DNA of 64,000 bases from Exophiala sp. HKRS030 (taxonomy: Eukaryota; Ascomycota; Eurotiomycetes; Chaetothyriales; Herpotrichiellaceae). Positions 43,640 to 53,739 of the stretch are shown one piece after another. The DNA lies in the NCBI GenBank assembly GCA_023897205.1, contig JAHWDD010000009.1, forward strand, positions 1,860,001 to 1,924,000, given 5' to 3'. Position 1 is the stretch's first letter; each line of letters begins with the position of its first letter. The translations under genes and the position numbers were made by a program. The notes under the pieces were generated by a model. That model was not told the DNA's origin, did not search any database, and worked only from the letters and a program-made list of their open reading frames with translations.

Positions 43640-46600
43640 ATGTCAGCCGCCGATTACCAAAGATACACACGTATCTTTCGCTTCTCTCTCTCCATCTTGA
43701 TGTTGTTCATTCCCTGCCTCTGGTGGGGTTTTATCTGGGCCCTGAAGGGGTTTGGGGCTTGGCCGAAGCACGAAGATGTTGCCCCGAATAAAGTAACCTT
43801 CAGATTTCTCGACATGGATCGTCTTCAACGCCAATGTATTGTGCCAACGACGACGACGAATGCTACAAGATGTCAGACGTCGAATGCTACAAGACGTCAG
43901 ACGTCGGATGCTACAAGATGTCAGACACCATTGAAACAGAAGCAGGACACCACGCATTGGAGGAGTAAGTTGCGTGAAATACTTTTGGAGACAGACCCGA
44001 CACACTCGTCGTTCCGCCCGACTCTGAAGGCGTATATCATTTCTTGCTGTCACCCAAATATGCACAACAACCTTCCCGAGGTCATTGATCAGTACATGGC
44101 TCTGTGGAATAACGAATTGGTCGATCACTACGAACGAAGCAAGATCTGGACGATGCTTGATCGGATCGTGACCAAGTGGCATATGCAATTGACTGCGTGG
44201 TGCAACAACCTTAACGGCCATACGGAAGCCGCCGGGGTCGACGATGTCGCGGAAGAAACGAGAGCGCTGGAAGACGGTTCTGCCACAGGCGACGAGGAAC
44301 TTGAGAATTCTGCTACCGCATCACCAAACACTTTGGGTCAGCCGGACCAGACCTCTCCACAACGACATCATTTTCAACCCTACCAGAAAAAAGACGAAGA
44401 ATTATGGGACAAGATTAGACAAAGTCTTTCGGACCAAGAGGCACCGGAGGGTTTCATTTACATATTCCAATTGGACAATGCTTCCGGATACTTGAAGATT
44501 GGTTTCTCAACAAACCCCGTTAAGCGACTACGCCAATGGCAAACCTCCTGCGGTCAGGATTACAGGAGTATAGGCGAATGGAAGACCCGTCACGGCTTGA
44601 GAGTTGAAAGGATTCTTCAGATTCAGCACGCAAAGGAGCGGCAGATGTTTTTGAATTGTCCCTGTGGAAAGACACATGACGAATTCTTCCAACTCAGCCT
44701 CGAAACCGCCAGAAAGGCAATCAATTATTGGGTCACATGGATGGAAGAGGTCAAGCCGTATGATGTCGACCCGCCACGTCAACTGACAACAGCGTTTGTC
44801 CGTTTCTTGGTATATCCGGATGTTGATGGTAATTCGGCCTTGGATCCTGAGACCAGAGAGCGGAGGTTGAAGGACTCGAATGGGAATCCATGGTTCCCGA
44901 CACGCCTTCTCACCTATGATGTTAATGACCAGGAGGAGATTGGAGGGCCTTCACCTGTTCGATCCCGCAGTGGCGCAATGCAAAGGGGTCCCAGACAGCA
45001 GGCATCTCCCCGACAGCAAGCCTCTGGTTCGCGTATCACTCCTCCCCGGAGTGGTCCCAGCGGTTCGGCTGCACGAGATGCGCAACGTCCTAATCCCAGC
45101 ACTCCAACTCAGGACTTGTGTGATACCTCCAGAAATGAAGAAGACAAATTACCTGATACAGGTACTTCACTTCAGACACCGTCCGCTACTTCCAGAAATG
45201 AAGAAGACGATCCACACGGAACAAAGACAACGCCGTCTTCATTGCCAAGGAAGAGCATAACCAGGAAAGGCTCCTCGAGGAAAGGCAAGGAGGCAGTGAG
45301 GACAGGTGACATCGATTCGCCGTCAACCTCTCCTCGTCCCCAAAGAAGTTCGACAAGGAAGAGAAAAGATGCGCCTCAAGCAATTGAAGCTGCGACACGA
45401 CATGACCTTGATGAGCAAGTTACGTCGCCTGCACCTTCGAAAGGGAAGCCGGTCATGGCTTCATCGGCACAACCACAAAATGACTCCAAGAGGCCAAGCG
45501 ATGGGCACAAGGATGAAGCTGCGCTAGAGAGTGAGATCGATGTCGATATGGTGGATATTTTTAGCTCCGATGACATATCGCCGCTCACATTACCTGATTC
45601 TGAAGAGGCTAGCTCGGGTACACTCGACGGCCATGGGTCTCGAGCGGTAAGAATGTCGCCAATCCAATCTGGCAAAGCCGAGGCGAGAACGACTCACGCC
45701 GGGTCTAGTACAGAAGCGAGGCAAACGCAAAGAGATGAAGATACAGGCGACGACGACGACGAGGGTGAACCTTCTACGTCCAATGAAGAAGACAAGGTTC
45801 ATGACAAGAGTGTCAACAACCTCGGCCGAAATGGCAAAAGAGTACCTCCTCTGGGTCAAAAGGTAACCCCAAAGCGTCGAAGTATTGGTTCTGACGAAGA
45901 GGACGCACCTAAATCATCAGGGAGTAGGAGGTCAAGTCGGCCGATATCGTCAAGAAGCACAAAGACAACGCCAAAACCGGTGGGAACCAAATCTAAGCAA
46001 GGTGTTCCGGAGAATGGCGATGACGAGAGCGAAGTAGACTCTCCTCTCCAACTCAACGGAAAAGGCAAATCGAAAAGCAAAAGCAACAGCATTTCGTCGT
46101 CGAGACGACGTTCCAAGGGACCAAGTGTTGACACTGACCAGGTTGAATCTCCTAGCCCTACGGTGTCACCATCCCCTTCTCTCGAACGGTCATTCCCAAT
46201 CTGTGAGATCCAGAACAAGTTTAGTTTGTTGAGAATTAGTGACACGCCTGCGACAAGGAGTGATGGCGCACTGGTTGGCTTGAAAAGGAAGAACGGTGGT
46301 CTGGATAGGAATCGGAACATGATGAGACAACAAGATCAAGGTCGACGTGCAGCGTCGACTTCCAACATTCAGGCTATCGGACCTGATGCTATGGATTTGG
46401 ATTCGGGTTCGGAGTCGGACATAGATTCTCCATCAGCATCCCGTCCCAGGTTGAACTTTGTACGGACTGCAGGTCCGAGTCTAGGGGAGAATCGGAACAT
46501 GAGTATCGAAGCACCACATCGAGGTCATCATGGCGTGGGTTTGCCAGGGCCAGGAAGGCGAGCCGTGTCCTGGTCTCAGCCTGGGTTTAGGGTGCCTAGA

Positions 46601-46645
46601 GAGCCCCTTGTCACGAATCAGGTCTCGAATCAGGGTGTGAACTAA
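43640..46645 (+). CDS. T5orf172 (GIY-YIG-like) domain protein with a long disordered tail
   Basis: A 1,001-aa single-exon protein from the ATG at 43640. Upstream in-frame ATGs (43478, 43571) exist, but this start places a basic flank and a membrane helix (FSLSILMLFIPCLWWGFIWAL) at residues 14-34. A T5orf172 domain lies at about 270-372: GFIYIFQLDNASGYLKIGFS, then VKRLRQWQ, RVERILQIQHAKERQ and NCPCGKTHDEFF. It retains the Tyr, Tyr-Ile-Gly-like, Arg and Glu positions of the GIY-YIG nuclease superfamily. Before it sits an 8-residue tandem repeat (NATRCQTS); after it come about 600 residues of Ser/Arg/Asp/Glu-rich disordered sequence with basic clusters. The domain is known from phage T5 and is widespread in ascomycetes, where its role is unclear. 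Nuclease activity is not shown. Confidence 0.8.
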   Translation: MSAADYQRYTRIFRFSLSILMLFIPCLWWGFIWALKGFGAWPKHEDVAPNKVTFRFLDMDRLQRQCIVPTTTTNATRCQTSNATRRQTSDATRCQTPLKQKQDTTHWRSKLREILLETDPTHSSFRPTLKAYIISCCHPNMHNNLPEVIDQYMALWNNELVDHYERSKIWTMLDRIVTKWHMQLTAWCNNLNGHTEAAGVDDVAEETRALEDGSATGDEELENSATASPNTLGQPDQTSPQRHHFQPYQKKDEELWDKIRQSLSDQEAPEGFIYIFQLDNASGYLKIGFSTNPVKRLRQWQTSCGQDYRSIGEWKTRHGLRVERILQIQHAKERQMFLNCPCGKTHDEFFQLSLETARKAINYWVTWMEEVKPYDVDPPRQLTTAFVRFLVYPDVDGNSALDPETRERRLKDSNGNPWFPTRLLTYDVNDQEEIGGPSPVRSRSGAMQRGPRQQASPRQQASGSRITPPRSGPSGSAARDAQRPNPSTPTQDLCDTSRNEEDKLPDTGTSLQTPSATSRNEEDDPHGTKTTPSSLPRKSITRKGSSRKGKEAVRTGDIDSPSTSPRPQRSSTRKRKDAPQAIEAATRHDLDEQVTSPAPSKGKPVMASSAQPQNDSKRPSDGHKDEAALESEIDVDMVDIFSSDDISPLTLPDSEEASSGTLDGHGSRAVRMSPIQSGKAEARTTHAGSSTEARQTQRDEDTGDDDDEGEPSTSNEEDKVHDKSVNNLGRNGKRVPPLGQKVTPKRRSIGSDEEDAPKSSGSRRSSRPISSRSTKTTPKPVGTKSKQGVPENGDDESEVDSPLQLNGKGKSKSKSNSISSSRRRSKGPSVDTDQVESPSPTVSPSPSLERSFPICEIQNKFSLLRISDTPATRSDGALVGLKRKNGGLDRNRNMMRQQDQGRRAASTSNIQAIGPDAMDLDSGSESDIDSPSASRPRLNFVRTAGPSLGENRNMSIEAPHRGHHGVGLPGPGRRAVSWSQPGFRVPREPLVTNQVSNQGVN
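43859..43930 (+). repeat. 24-bp tandem repeat, three copies, coding
   Basis: Three 24-bp units within the T5orf172 gene encode NATRCQTS, NATRRQTS and DATRCQTP. The near identity at DNA level suggests recent expansion. Confidence 0.9.
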
Positions 46646-46916
46646 GTTCACCGAGAGTAATGTGACACAATGGTCCAGTATGAGGACGTGCAAGTATATA
46701 TGTGGTACGGTATGTGTATATTATATGTGTATATGTGGTATATATCTAGCGGTGTGATGAGAGTGTATGAGGACAAGAAAGGCATTTGATATGGTAAATT
46801 GTTGGTGGTTGATATGTGTGTTATACTCTACTCTTACTCGTGTTACTTACCAAGGTACTATTGTTATACTAATACTGTACTGTTTGTCGTTACTCGGAGC
46901 GATTTGAAAGATTCGT

Positions 46917-46959
<43 letters not shown>

Positions 46960-47289
46960 TTGTCCATCTACCCCAGAGAGAGATACGCCATTTGATTCAT
47001 CAAGTAGTAATTGAGGTAATTCGGCATCTTCTGAATTCTTTCGGACTGGCCGGCACACCAGGCCCAAGACCCATCCCCCCTAAAGCGAACCCCCCTTTCT
47101 AATAAAGGCAACTTATACCTGTTGTATGTCAAGATCACGCCAAGAAAAAAAAATGTAACGAACGGCCTGCGAATGAGATGGTATTTTCTTCGCGAGAAGT
47201 TCTTTATGCTACTGGCAGGGAAAAAGGCACGCTTTTCGTGATGGGCAGGCGACTGTGACTCTCCGAGATTGCCGTTTGCAACGGGCCTT
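46646..47289. other. Convergent intergenic region with TC microsatellite
   Basis: 644 bp between the T5orf172 gene and the D-aminopeptidase gene. TATATG-rich sequence near 46690-46750 and a (TC)16 run. Confidence 0.5.
46921..46952. repeat. (TC)16 dinucleotide microsatellite
   Basis: Sixteen uninterrupted TC units in a convergent intergenic region. Confidence 0.95.
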
Positions 47290-48915
47290 TTACACTTTCA
47301 TGAAGTCAAGCTTCCGAGCCAGCCAGCAGCCGATGTTGGCCTTGACCACGGCCCCTTGCTCATTTCGAACAAACACGACAGTCCAATCGCCGGGAGGTGT
47401 ATCGTCCATGGCGCGTGGGTCGGCCAACACCCACACATCTTCACCGAGATGGGTCATTAGGTGTGGCGGGCCCCGGCCGAAGCAACCATCAAACAACCCG
47501 TACAGCATGTCACCCTCCCCCTCGCAGATGAAGGTGGACTCTGTCTCGCCGCATCGATAAGTACCCTGCACTGGTGATTGTGATCTGTCAATCATGGCGC
47601 CCGCATCATGGTTTTTCAGAAGGCGTCGCGCAGTCAGCACGCGGTTGTCGTCCAAGCGGCGCACGTGCAGAATGTCCCCGTCGATCGAAGCCTCGACGTC
47701 GGGAGATTCAGCCTTGTTTGCATCGACGAGTCTGAGTGTCTCTTCTCCTCTCACGTAGTCGATCTTGATCTTGCCCGCGACGTCTCCTGGCCGAACTCGA
47801 ATCGAAAGTTGAGTCTCAGGGTCGAGGAATGATCCGAACCATTGTTGAACAGGTTGAACCGCCAACGGCGGTGGTTCGGATACGTCCAGGATCTGCTTCA
47901 GAATGTATTCGGCGGCTTCTGGCGCACTGGCGGAATGGTTGAACAAGACGACAACGGACAGGCGTTCGCCAGCCACGTAACGACGCATGAGTTTGTAGCC
48001 GCGAAGGGCTCCGCCATGGCCCATCGTGTTGTATTGTCCAAGATCGGCATGCCGCAGTCCGTAGCGGTATTTTGCCCGGGCGCCGTCCCTGTATTCACGC
48101 GGAGTAATCGCGTCTCGGTAGCTGTCCTGTTGGTCCGTGTACCTGCGGTCAAAGTGCTTTTCGTATGCGACCATATCGTCGAGTGAAGCCACCAAGCCGG
48201 CGTCGGCAGACCATTCGATGAAGTTCGGTGCCGGGAAAAATCCAAACTTCTCCGACCCCTCGTACCCGACAATGGGGGCGGGCAACCTGTCGGTGCGGGG
48301 ACACAACCGCGCCGTTTTCATCTTGGCCGGACCGAAGATCCTTTCGGCAAACAGGTTGCCCAGGGAATCTTTCGTGACGTGCTCGATGAGTCGCTCCATG
48401 ACGTTGAAGTTTGTGTTGGCGTATGAGTATTCATAGCCCGGCCGGAAGTGCAGAGACCTGATGCGGCGCAGCATGTCCGGATTGTGCTCATTCAGCAAGT
48501 AAGGGGTGTCCGGCCGACTGCCTTGGAGTGTACAGAGGGCCCAGTAGTCACGCAGTCCGGAGCACATGTCGACCAGGTTCTCCACGGTCAATCCGCTTTC
48601 GTCGACAAATTCCGGGGGCACGACTTCACGGAGTCTGGCCAGCAACTGTTCCTGGAGCCCCTGACGGGTCATCGACGGCGGTGGCTTCTCCACAAGGTCA
48701 AGCAGCAACATGGAAACGAATTGTTTCGTGATCGAACAGATTGGGAAGAGGACCTGGGATGTGATGGGGATCCGTCGGTCCATGTCAGCGTAACCCCAGA
48801 CATGTTGGCCGACGAGGTTGCCATCTTTGAGGACAGCGACAGCACCACCGGGTCCTCGATAAAGGGACGGCACCTTCTTGAGAACACGCTGCACCTTCTC
48901 CGCATCGAACGACAT
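47290..48915 (-). CDS. D-aminopeptidase-like serine hydrolase (S12, beta-lactamase fold)
   Basis: A 541-aa single-exon protein starting at the first ATG (48915, MSFDAEKVQRVL). The beta-lactamase/DD-peptidase fold carries the Ser-x-x-Lys motif SITK (in PICSITKQF), Tyr-x-Asn in YSYANTNFN, and a late His-Gly-Gly (MGHGGALRGYK) in place of KTG. The two C-terminal beta domains (from about QQWFGSFLDPETQLSIRV onward) match the B and C domains of Ochrobactrum D-aminopeptidase. Length is close to that enzyme (about 520 aa). No signal peptide, so probably cytosolic. It is expected to release N-terminal D-residues from peptides, or act on related esters or amides. A bacterial-type enzyme in a fungus could reflect old transfer; nothing in base use shows it. 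Confidence 0.82.
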   Translation of the reverse strand: MSFDAEKVQRVLKKVPSLYRGPGGAVAVLKDGNLVGQHVWGYADMDRRIPITSQVLFPICSITKQFVSMLLLDLVEKPPPSMTRQGLQEQLLARLREVVPPEFVDESGLTVENLVDMCSGLRDYWALCTLQGSRPDTPYLLNEHNPDMLRRIRSLHFRPGYEYSYANTNFNVMERLIEHVTKDSLGNLFAERIFGPAKMKTARLCPRTDRLPAPIVGYEGSEKFGFFPAPNFIEWSADAGLVASLDDMVAYEKHFDRRYTDQQDSYRDAITPREYRDGARAKYRYGLRHADLGQYNTMGHGGALRGYKLMRRYVAGERLSVVVLFNHSASAPEAAEYILKQILDVSEPPPLAVQPVQQWFGSFLDPETQLSIRVRPGDVAGKIKIDYVRGEETLRLVDANKAESPDVEASIDGDILHVRRLDDNRVLTARRLLKNHDAGAMIDRSQSPVQGTYRCGETESTFICEGEGDMLYGLFDGCFGRGPPHLMTHLGEDVWVLADPRAMDDTPPGDWTVVFVRNEQGAVVKANIGCWLARKLDFMKV

Positions 48916-49652
48916 GTTGGCAATAATGACAGGAGAAGCAGTAGGGAGGAAAGCCTCAGAAACTTGTGAAGACTCAAAGTGAACTGAGCAGCGGAGTTTG
49001 GCGCCGTGTCGATCCACTTGTAAAGCAGCGAATGAAACTCATAAACATACCTAGTATTCAGCTGGCGCTGCTTTTACAACCCCTTTCTTCAATCACCATC
49101 ACTCTGATGGGATTCAAAACTTTGTGATACCCAGTGTCCTTGTTTCGCCCACAGATAACTCTCGATTTTCTGTTACCGCTCATACCCCCAAGCCGGATGA
49201 CAGATGTGAGCTCGCTCGATCGAGGTCGATTAAGAGAGTGAGCGGCTGGCGATTGACATTTAGCATTAGGCGAAGGCAGCCTCACCTTCAAAGGTTGACC
49301 ATTCTCCTTGTCGGACTCTCTTGTCCGTCGAAGTAATCTCGGGGCAAACTTTTGTCTTGGACAACACGATCTGCTCGTTCGCAAATCCCACGACTCTGCA
49401 CATGTCGGGTGGATGACGGGTGGCTTCATGCAACGCTTGAGCCTCGAAGATGGCTATGAGTCTAGAGAGGCAAAGCTTCGGTAGAGGAGGGGCGGAGAGA
49501 GCCTTTGATACCCACTTCGATGGCCGCTAGGTCCTGGTGCCTTGCTATATATACAACGCAGTCCATTTGTTCCATGTCATGATCCTTTATGATATTCAAA
49601 CAGACACTTACCTGACGGATTCGGACCGGACAATCTGAGAAAGCGGAAGATT
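48916..49652. other. Divergent intergenic region
   Basis: 737 bp between the D-aminopeptidase and DUF3237 genes. CTATATATAC near 49545, about 100 bp before the right-hand ATG, may be a TATA element. Confidence 0.45.
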
Positions 49653-50357
49653 ATGGCGCCCAAGCTTGAGAAAGTGCTGGACTTCCGTGGCTATGTGAGT
49701 TGCCTCTCCCATGTTAAGTCTCTTCGGTGCCTGGCGGACTGTCCATCGCCGTGGGGGTGTTTATGCTATGCGAAACATGCTTACAAATTTATGCAGATTG
49801 CAGTGGGTGGTGAGCTTCTGAACGAAATACCGGTCAAAGGTGGTGCGCATAGAATGCTAGTCCAGGCCAAAGGTGGCTTTATCAGAGGAGTTGGCCCTGC
49901 GGCTGGTTTCAATGCAGATTTGAAGCCATTCTCGGCCGACTATATCTTGGTATGTGAAAGGATCGGCACTCTTTGACACTTCTACTCGCGCCTCAACCAT
50001 CTACATACCTATCGTACTGGCGTGTTGTGTTGACGAGATTTGAAGCTTGATCCTACAACTGGCACGGCGCACCTCAATGTCAGGATAATCGCCGCGACGC
50101 CTTCCGGAGACACGTTGTATCTTCACTATCCCGGCATCCTCAAGATGAATGAGGCGGTCGGCAAAATCATCGCGGCCAGCGGTGACGCCAAAGCCACCGA
50201 CTATGGTGATACCGAGTGGTTCACGACACCGGTGATCGAGACAAGCTCCAAGGAGTTCAAGTGGCTGGAGAGTAGTGTCCTCGTCGGACAAGGCCATTGG
50301 CATATAGATGAACAGGGCACCGCTGCCGAGTATGAGGTGTACAGACTGGTGAATTAA
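49653..50357 (+). CDS. DUF3237 family protein
   Basis: Three exons (49653-49694, 49797-49949, 50046-50357; introns 102 and 96 bp, all in phase 0) give 168 aa. The joined text reads DFRGYIAVGGELLNE, then GGAHRMLVQAKGGFIRG, and across the second join ADYILLDPTTGTAHLNVRI. DUF3237 proteins are small beta-barrel proteins found in bacteria and fungi, typically with a run like GGxxG...RG and DxRxxxxTxDGxxI. No enzymatic role is established. It lies head to head with the D-aminopeptidase gene and upstream of an SDR; a shared catabolic role is possible but unproven. No signal peptide or membrane segment. Confidence 0.8.
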
Positions 50358-51158
50358 GTTACCCTACCGTTGCAGAGAGATGTGTAGAACAAGATCTCAC
50401 TCAACTCAGAACAGGGCTGGCGTCTCAACATCCGGCCGTATGGAGCATTGTAGGTGACTGTTCGCAGCAGAAGCTCGACCTCAATAACACTCTTATGTGA
50501 CAATTTGGGTGTGGTAGTACTTCCTCCTGGAAAGTTTTCCATTCATACATGATCACTATTGCTTCTGACCATATTGTTACAACGCCGCTCACTGGGTCAT
50601 TTGAATCGACCATTTCTTCAAGAATATGTTGCACCAGATGGCCTACGATGCTACTAGAAAAGATCATCTGTAGGTTCAAAATTGGACGTGAGTCCCTTGC
50701 AAGAAGCCTTGCCTTCTAGAACTGCCATGTCGAACAGTATGACATTGACATTGCCCCTTTAGGTCTCCCCTTCCTAAACTTCTCCTCCTCCCCGGATTCC
50801 GCCCCTCTCGGAAGTCCGCCCCACTCCCGATTTACGACTAATATCTCCAGGTCGTGTACCCCAGAGCACTATAACGATGCATAGATTAACGCTCTTTACA
50901 CCTTCGATCAATAGGTCCGTTGTTCCTAGCTTTGTCGGCAGGCTAGATGGGCGGTAGGTTTGATCAATTGTGTATTTTCAGACTATAAGCCGCGTCTTTA
51001 CTTCAGATCCTTTATATAACAATACCACGCCCATATTGTTCATTATCCTGGACAAAGTTCACTCACTTGTGATCAGATCTCGAGAAATTCTATTTCGGTA
51101 ATCGACTCATTCGCCTATCTTCCTTCGTGGGTGCAATCTTGAGAAAGACCGTAATCAA
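50358..51158. other. Intergenic, tandem genes
   Basis: 801 bp between the DUF3237 gene and the SDR gene. No gene or repeat recognised. Confidence 0.4.
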
Positions 51159-51968
51159 ATGGCCGAGCTTCAACATGAGAAAGGAGCCTGTCCGCCTCCG
51201 ATCAAGATATATCCTGACAAGTTTGCCCACCATGTCGTTGTAATTACCGGGTCCGGATCTGGTATTGGAGAGGCAACAGCTCGACTCTTTGCACAGCAAG
51301 GGGCTCAGGTCGTTATGTTGGATATCGACGAGGAAAAGCTCCGGACGATTCAAGCGTCGATAATCGAGACCGCGGGACATCCCGCCACAGACATCCACAT
51401 TTGCGACGTTGGCGACGAACAGTCCGTGTCCACTGCGGTCGCCGAGACGGTCAGGAAGTTCGGCAAAATCGACGTACTCATCAACGTCGCCGGTATATAT
51501 CCATTGCATCCCTTACTCGCCTTCCCCACAGACGAGTACCGACGGACGAGGTCGACGAATCTAGACGGGTCATTTTATCTGACCCGTGCAGTTCTGCCTT
51601 ACATGCAAAAAGCCGCGTACGGGCGCATCATACACACCTCGTCGGCGACGTTTGCAGGTCCTCTGCCCGGGATGACCGCCTATGTCGCTTCGAAAGCTGG
51701 CATTGTCGGGCTCGTTCGCGCGGCCTCCATCGAGGCTGGACCGGGAGTGACGATCAACGCAGTGCTTCCTGGGCTTGTGGAAACACCGGGCGTGTTGCGT
51801 CACGAGGGAGCTTCCGAGCTTTTCGACACTGTCGTCGCCAAACAAGTCGTCAAGAGGAGGGGCCAGCCGGGGGATATTGCGCACACGTTCTCTTTTATAG
51901 CCAGCCCTGAGGCTGCTTTCTACACAGGCCAGACTTTCAATTGCAGTGGGGGTGTCAACTTCAACTAA
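51159..51968 (+). CDS. Classical short-chain dehydrogenase/reductase (FabG-like)
   Basis: A 269-aa single-exon classical SDR. The NAD(P)-binding motif is VVITGSGSGIGEA. The acidic residue after strand 2 (VVMLDIDEEKL) suggests NAD(H) preference. NVAG appears in VLINVAGIYP, and the catalytic triad comes from HTSSATFAG (Ser) and YVASKAG (Tyr and Lys). The end, FYTGQTFNCSGGVNFN, is the usual dimer-strand region. Length is normal and there is no anchor, so cytosolic. The substrate cannot be told from sequence; fungal members include secondary-alcohol and sugar dehydrogenases. No biosynthetic cluster genes are adjacent. Confidence 0.92.
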   Translation: MAELQHEKGACPPPIKIYPDKFAHHVVVITGSGSGIGEATARLFAQQGAQVVMLDIDEEKLRTIQASIIETAGHPATDIHICDVGDEQSVSTAVAETVRKFGKIDVLINVAGIYPLHPLLAFPTDEYRRTRSTNLDGSFYLTRAVLPYMQKAAYGRIIHTSSATFAGPLPGMTAYVASKAGIVGLVRAASIEAGPGVTINAVLPGLVETPGVLRHEGASELFDTVVAKQVVKRRGQPGDIAHTFSFIASPEAAFYTGQTFNCSGGVNFN

Positions 51969-53218
51969 GCGCAGAAGGACCTGAGTGGAAGGTGCACGGG
52001 TGAACTTTTGTGTGTTTGTCGTATGTGTATGTGTGAGTTCTGCGAGAAAGAATTATCGCGCGGGCAAGAGAATGTCTTTCTCAGTTCATCTATTGAATCA
52101 TCAGAATCATCATCGTCTTACGTTCCACCATGATCGAGACCGTGACTGTATTGGCCTGATGACTTTTCATTCGGCGTAACCTCGAGGGACTTTGGTTGCG
52201 ACTCCTCAACTCGTACGAGTACATGTTGGAAATATTCAGATTACTGATATTCCCAGCACATTACTGCCTAAAACCAATCTAGCATGTTGTACGCCGTCAG
52301 GGGTTCTCTGTTTATTCGTCGAGCTGTCTGTCGGCCTCCGAGTGAAATGAAGCTGTGAAGACCCATGTTGGAGGCGTCGAATGGGAGTGCAGGAAACACT
52401 TTCCTGGAGTGGCTATGGATTCGAAGTCCCCGGTCTTCGTCAACTTCAACCAACACTCCTCCTTCTCTTGACTCGCCTCCTCACATCAGACAAGCACCTT
52501 TCGCTTGAGATATCTCAGCTGGCAAACTGCAAGCCTATCTCATCCTTACCACACTGACACCTGCATCAGCCCCCATGACAGTTCTATCGCTACTACCACC
52601 CTTTCATAATCTCTACTCCTGACCGAAGGTGGGAATTTTCGCATTAACTGAGATTGAATATTCCTTGGGGCTGTTTGAAGCTACGGTGCAGGTCCTTGAC
52701 TGTCGATACATTTGCCGAAATCATCTCTATATGGGTGCCCCCAAGGCTGAGAACCGACAGGGATTTGGGCAGAAGAACAATCACACGACATGAAAACACA
52801 TCAGCTGGCAAAGTGCATTGTCTGAATCCGATCTTATCTGACCAAACTTGATCCGGAATGTTACAATGTTTCTGAACAAGTCTAATGCATCTCTCACCGC
52901 CGTCCACCTCTTCACACTACAGACCAAACAAGTATCTTCGTCGACGACTGTAAGCGCTATTGCCGCTCGAGGCTGAGGCTCACTACGTCTACACTGTAAG
53001 ACAATTTCAACTGGGTCCACTGGGAAAGATGGGAAGATTACAGTACCATTGCGGTGTTGGAAGATCCAAAGGAGGTGGGAGAAGGCTTTCAATTGAATAT
53101 AAAATGGCCGTCTTCCAAGCTCTTCCCCGACGTTTTTCTTTTCGAAATTCTAACACTCCTATTGATACTAGATCACTCGTTTCAGACCGGCTCACCCTGC
53201 ATTACTCAACATTCAATC
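51969..53218. other. Intergenic, tandem genes
   Basis: 1.25 kb between the SDR and the small secreted protein gene, with a TATAAAA close to the latter. CTCGTACGAGTAC near 52210 is a short palindrome-like variant of the dispersed motif. No gene recognised. Confidence 0.45.
53098..53104 (+). promoter_or_regulatory. TATA-like element before the small secreted protein gene
   Basis: TATAAAA 115 bp before the ATG at 53219, a normal distance for a TATA-driven, inducible fungal promoter. Confidence 0.45.
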
Positions 53219-53739
53219 ATGAAGTTTCTCCCTTCCACCTCTCTTTTGGCGCTTTGTTTGAGCAGCCTCGGCGCCAATGCTATCACAGTCACCCTGTCCA
53301 AGCCTGATGGAGGGACATCCCTCGGATTTGCTGTCAATGCAGACGGAAGCTGCTGTAAGCTTTTGTTTTTCTTTGAAGGCCATCGGAAAAAGCACATGAC
53401 TGATCAACACAGTTGACTTGCATGGCGGCAACCTTCAACAATATAATGACCAGTTAGGTTTCATGCAGTTCCCCGCTGGATACACATGTACCCTTTGGAA
53501 GTAAGTGCCTCTGTTGAGTTTTGTTGATTGACCCCCCCATGGCTTACCATGTAATCAGAGACTATGGCTGCAGCGGCTCACATAGCGATGCTTTCCACGC
53601 TGATGGCGGCAAAGTCCCTATTGGGGACATATGCACCAACGGTGTTGCTGGCAGTTCAAAGTGGCCAGGAATTGCTTCGTCCTTCAAGTGCTGTCCCGCT
53701 GGAGCTTGGTGCGCCGGAAGCCAGCCAACATGCACATGA
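53219..53739 (+). CDS. Small secreted cysteine-rich protein (effector-like)
   Basis: Three exons (53219-53354, 53413-53500, 53559-53739; two 58-bp introns) give 134 aa. A textbook signal peptide (MKFLPSTSLLALCLSSLGANA) is followed by a mature part of about 113 residues with eight cysteines (GSC, YTC, YGC, ICT, KCC, WC and PTC), an even number consistent with four disulfides. Both joins preserve frame and give sensible text (GSCFDLHGGN and LWKDYGCSG). Gly, Ser and Asp are common; there is no membrane segment after the signal. It is not a hydrophobin (no CC pair spacing) and not an obvious CFEM or LysM protein. A secreted effector or antimicrobial-type protein is the likely class, inferred from size and cysteines only. 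Confidence 0.85.
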
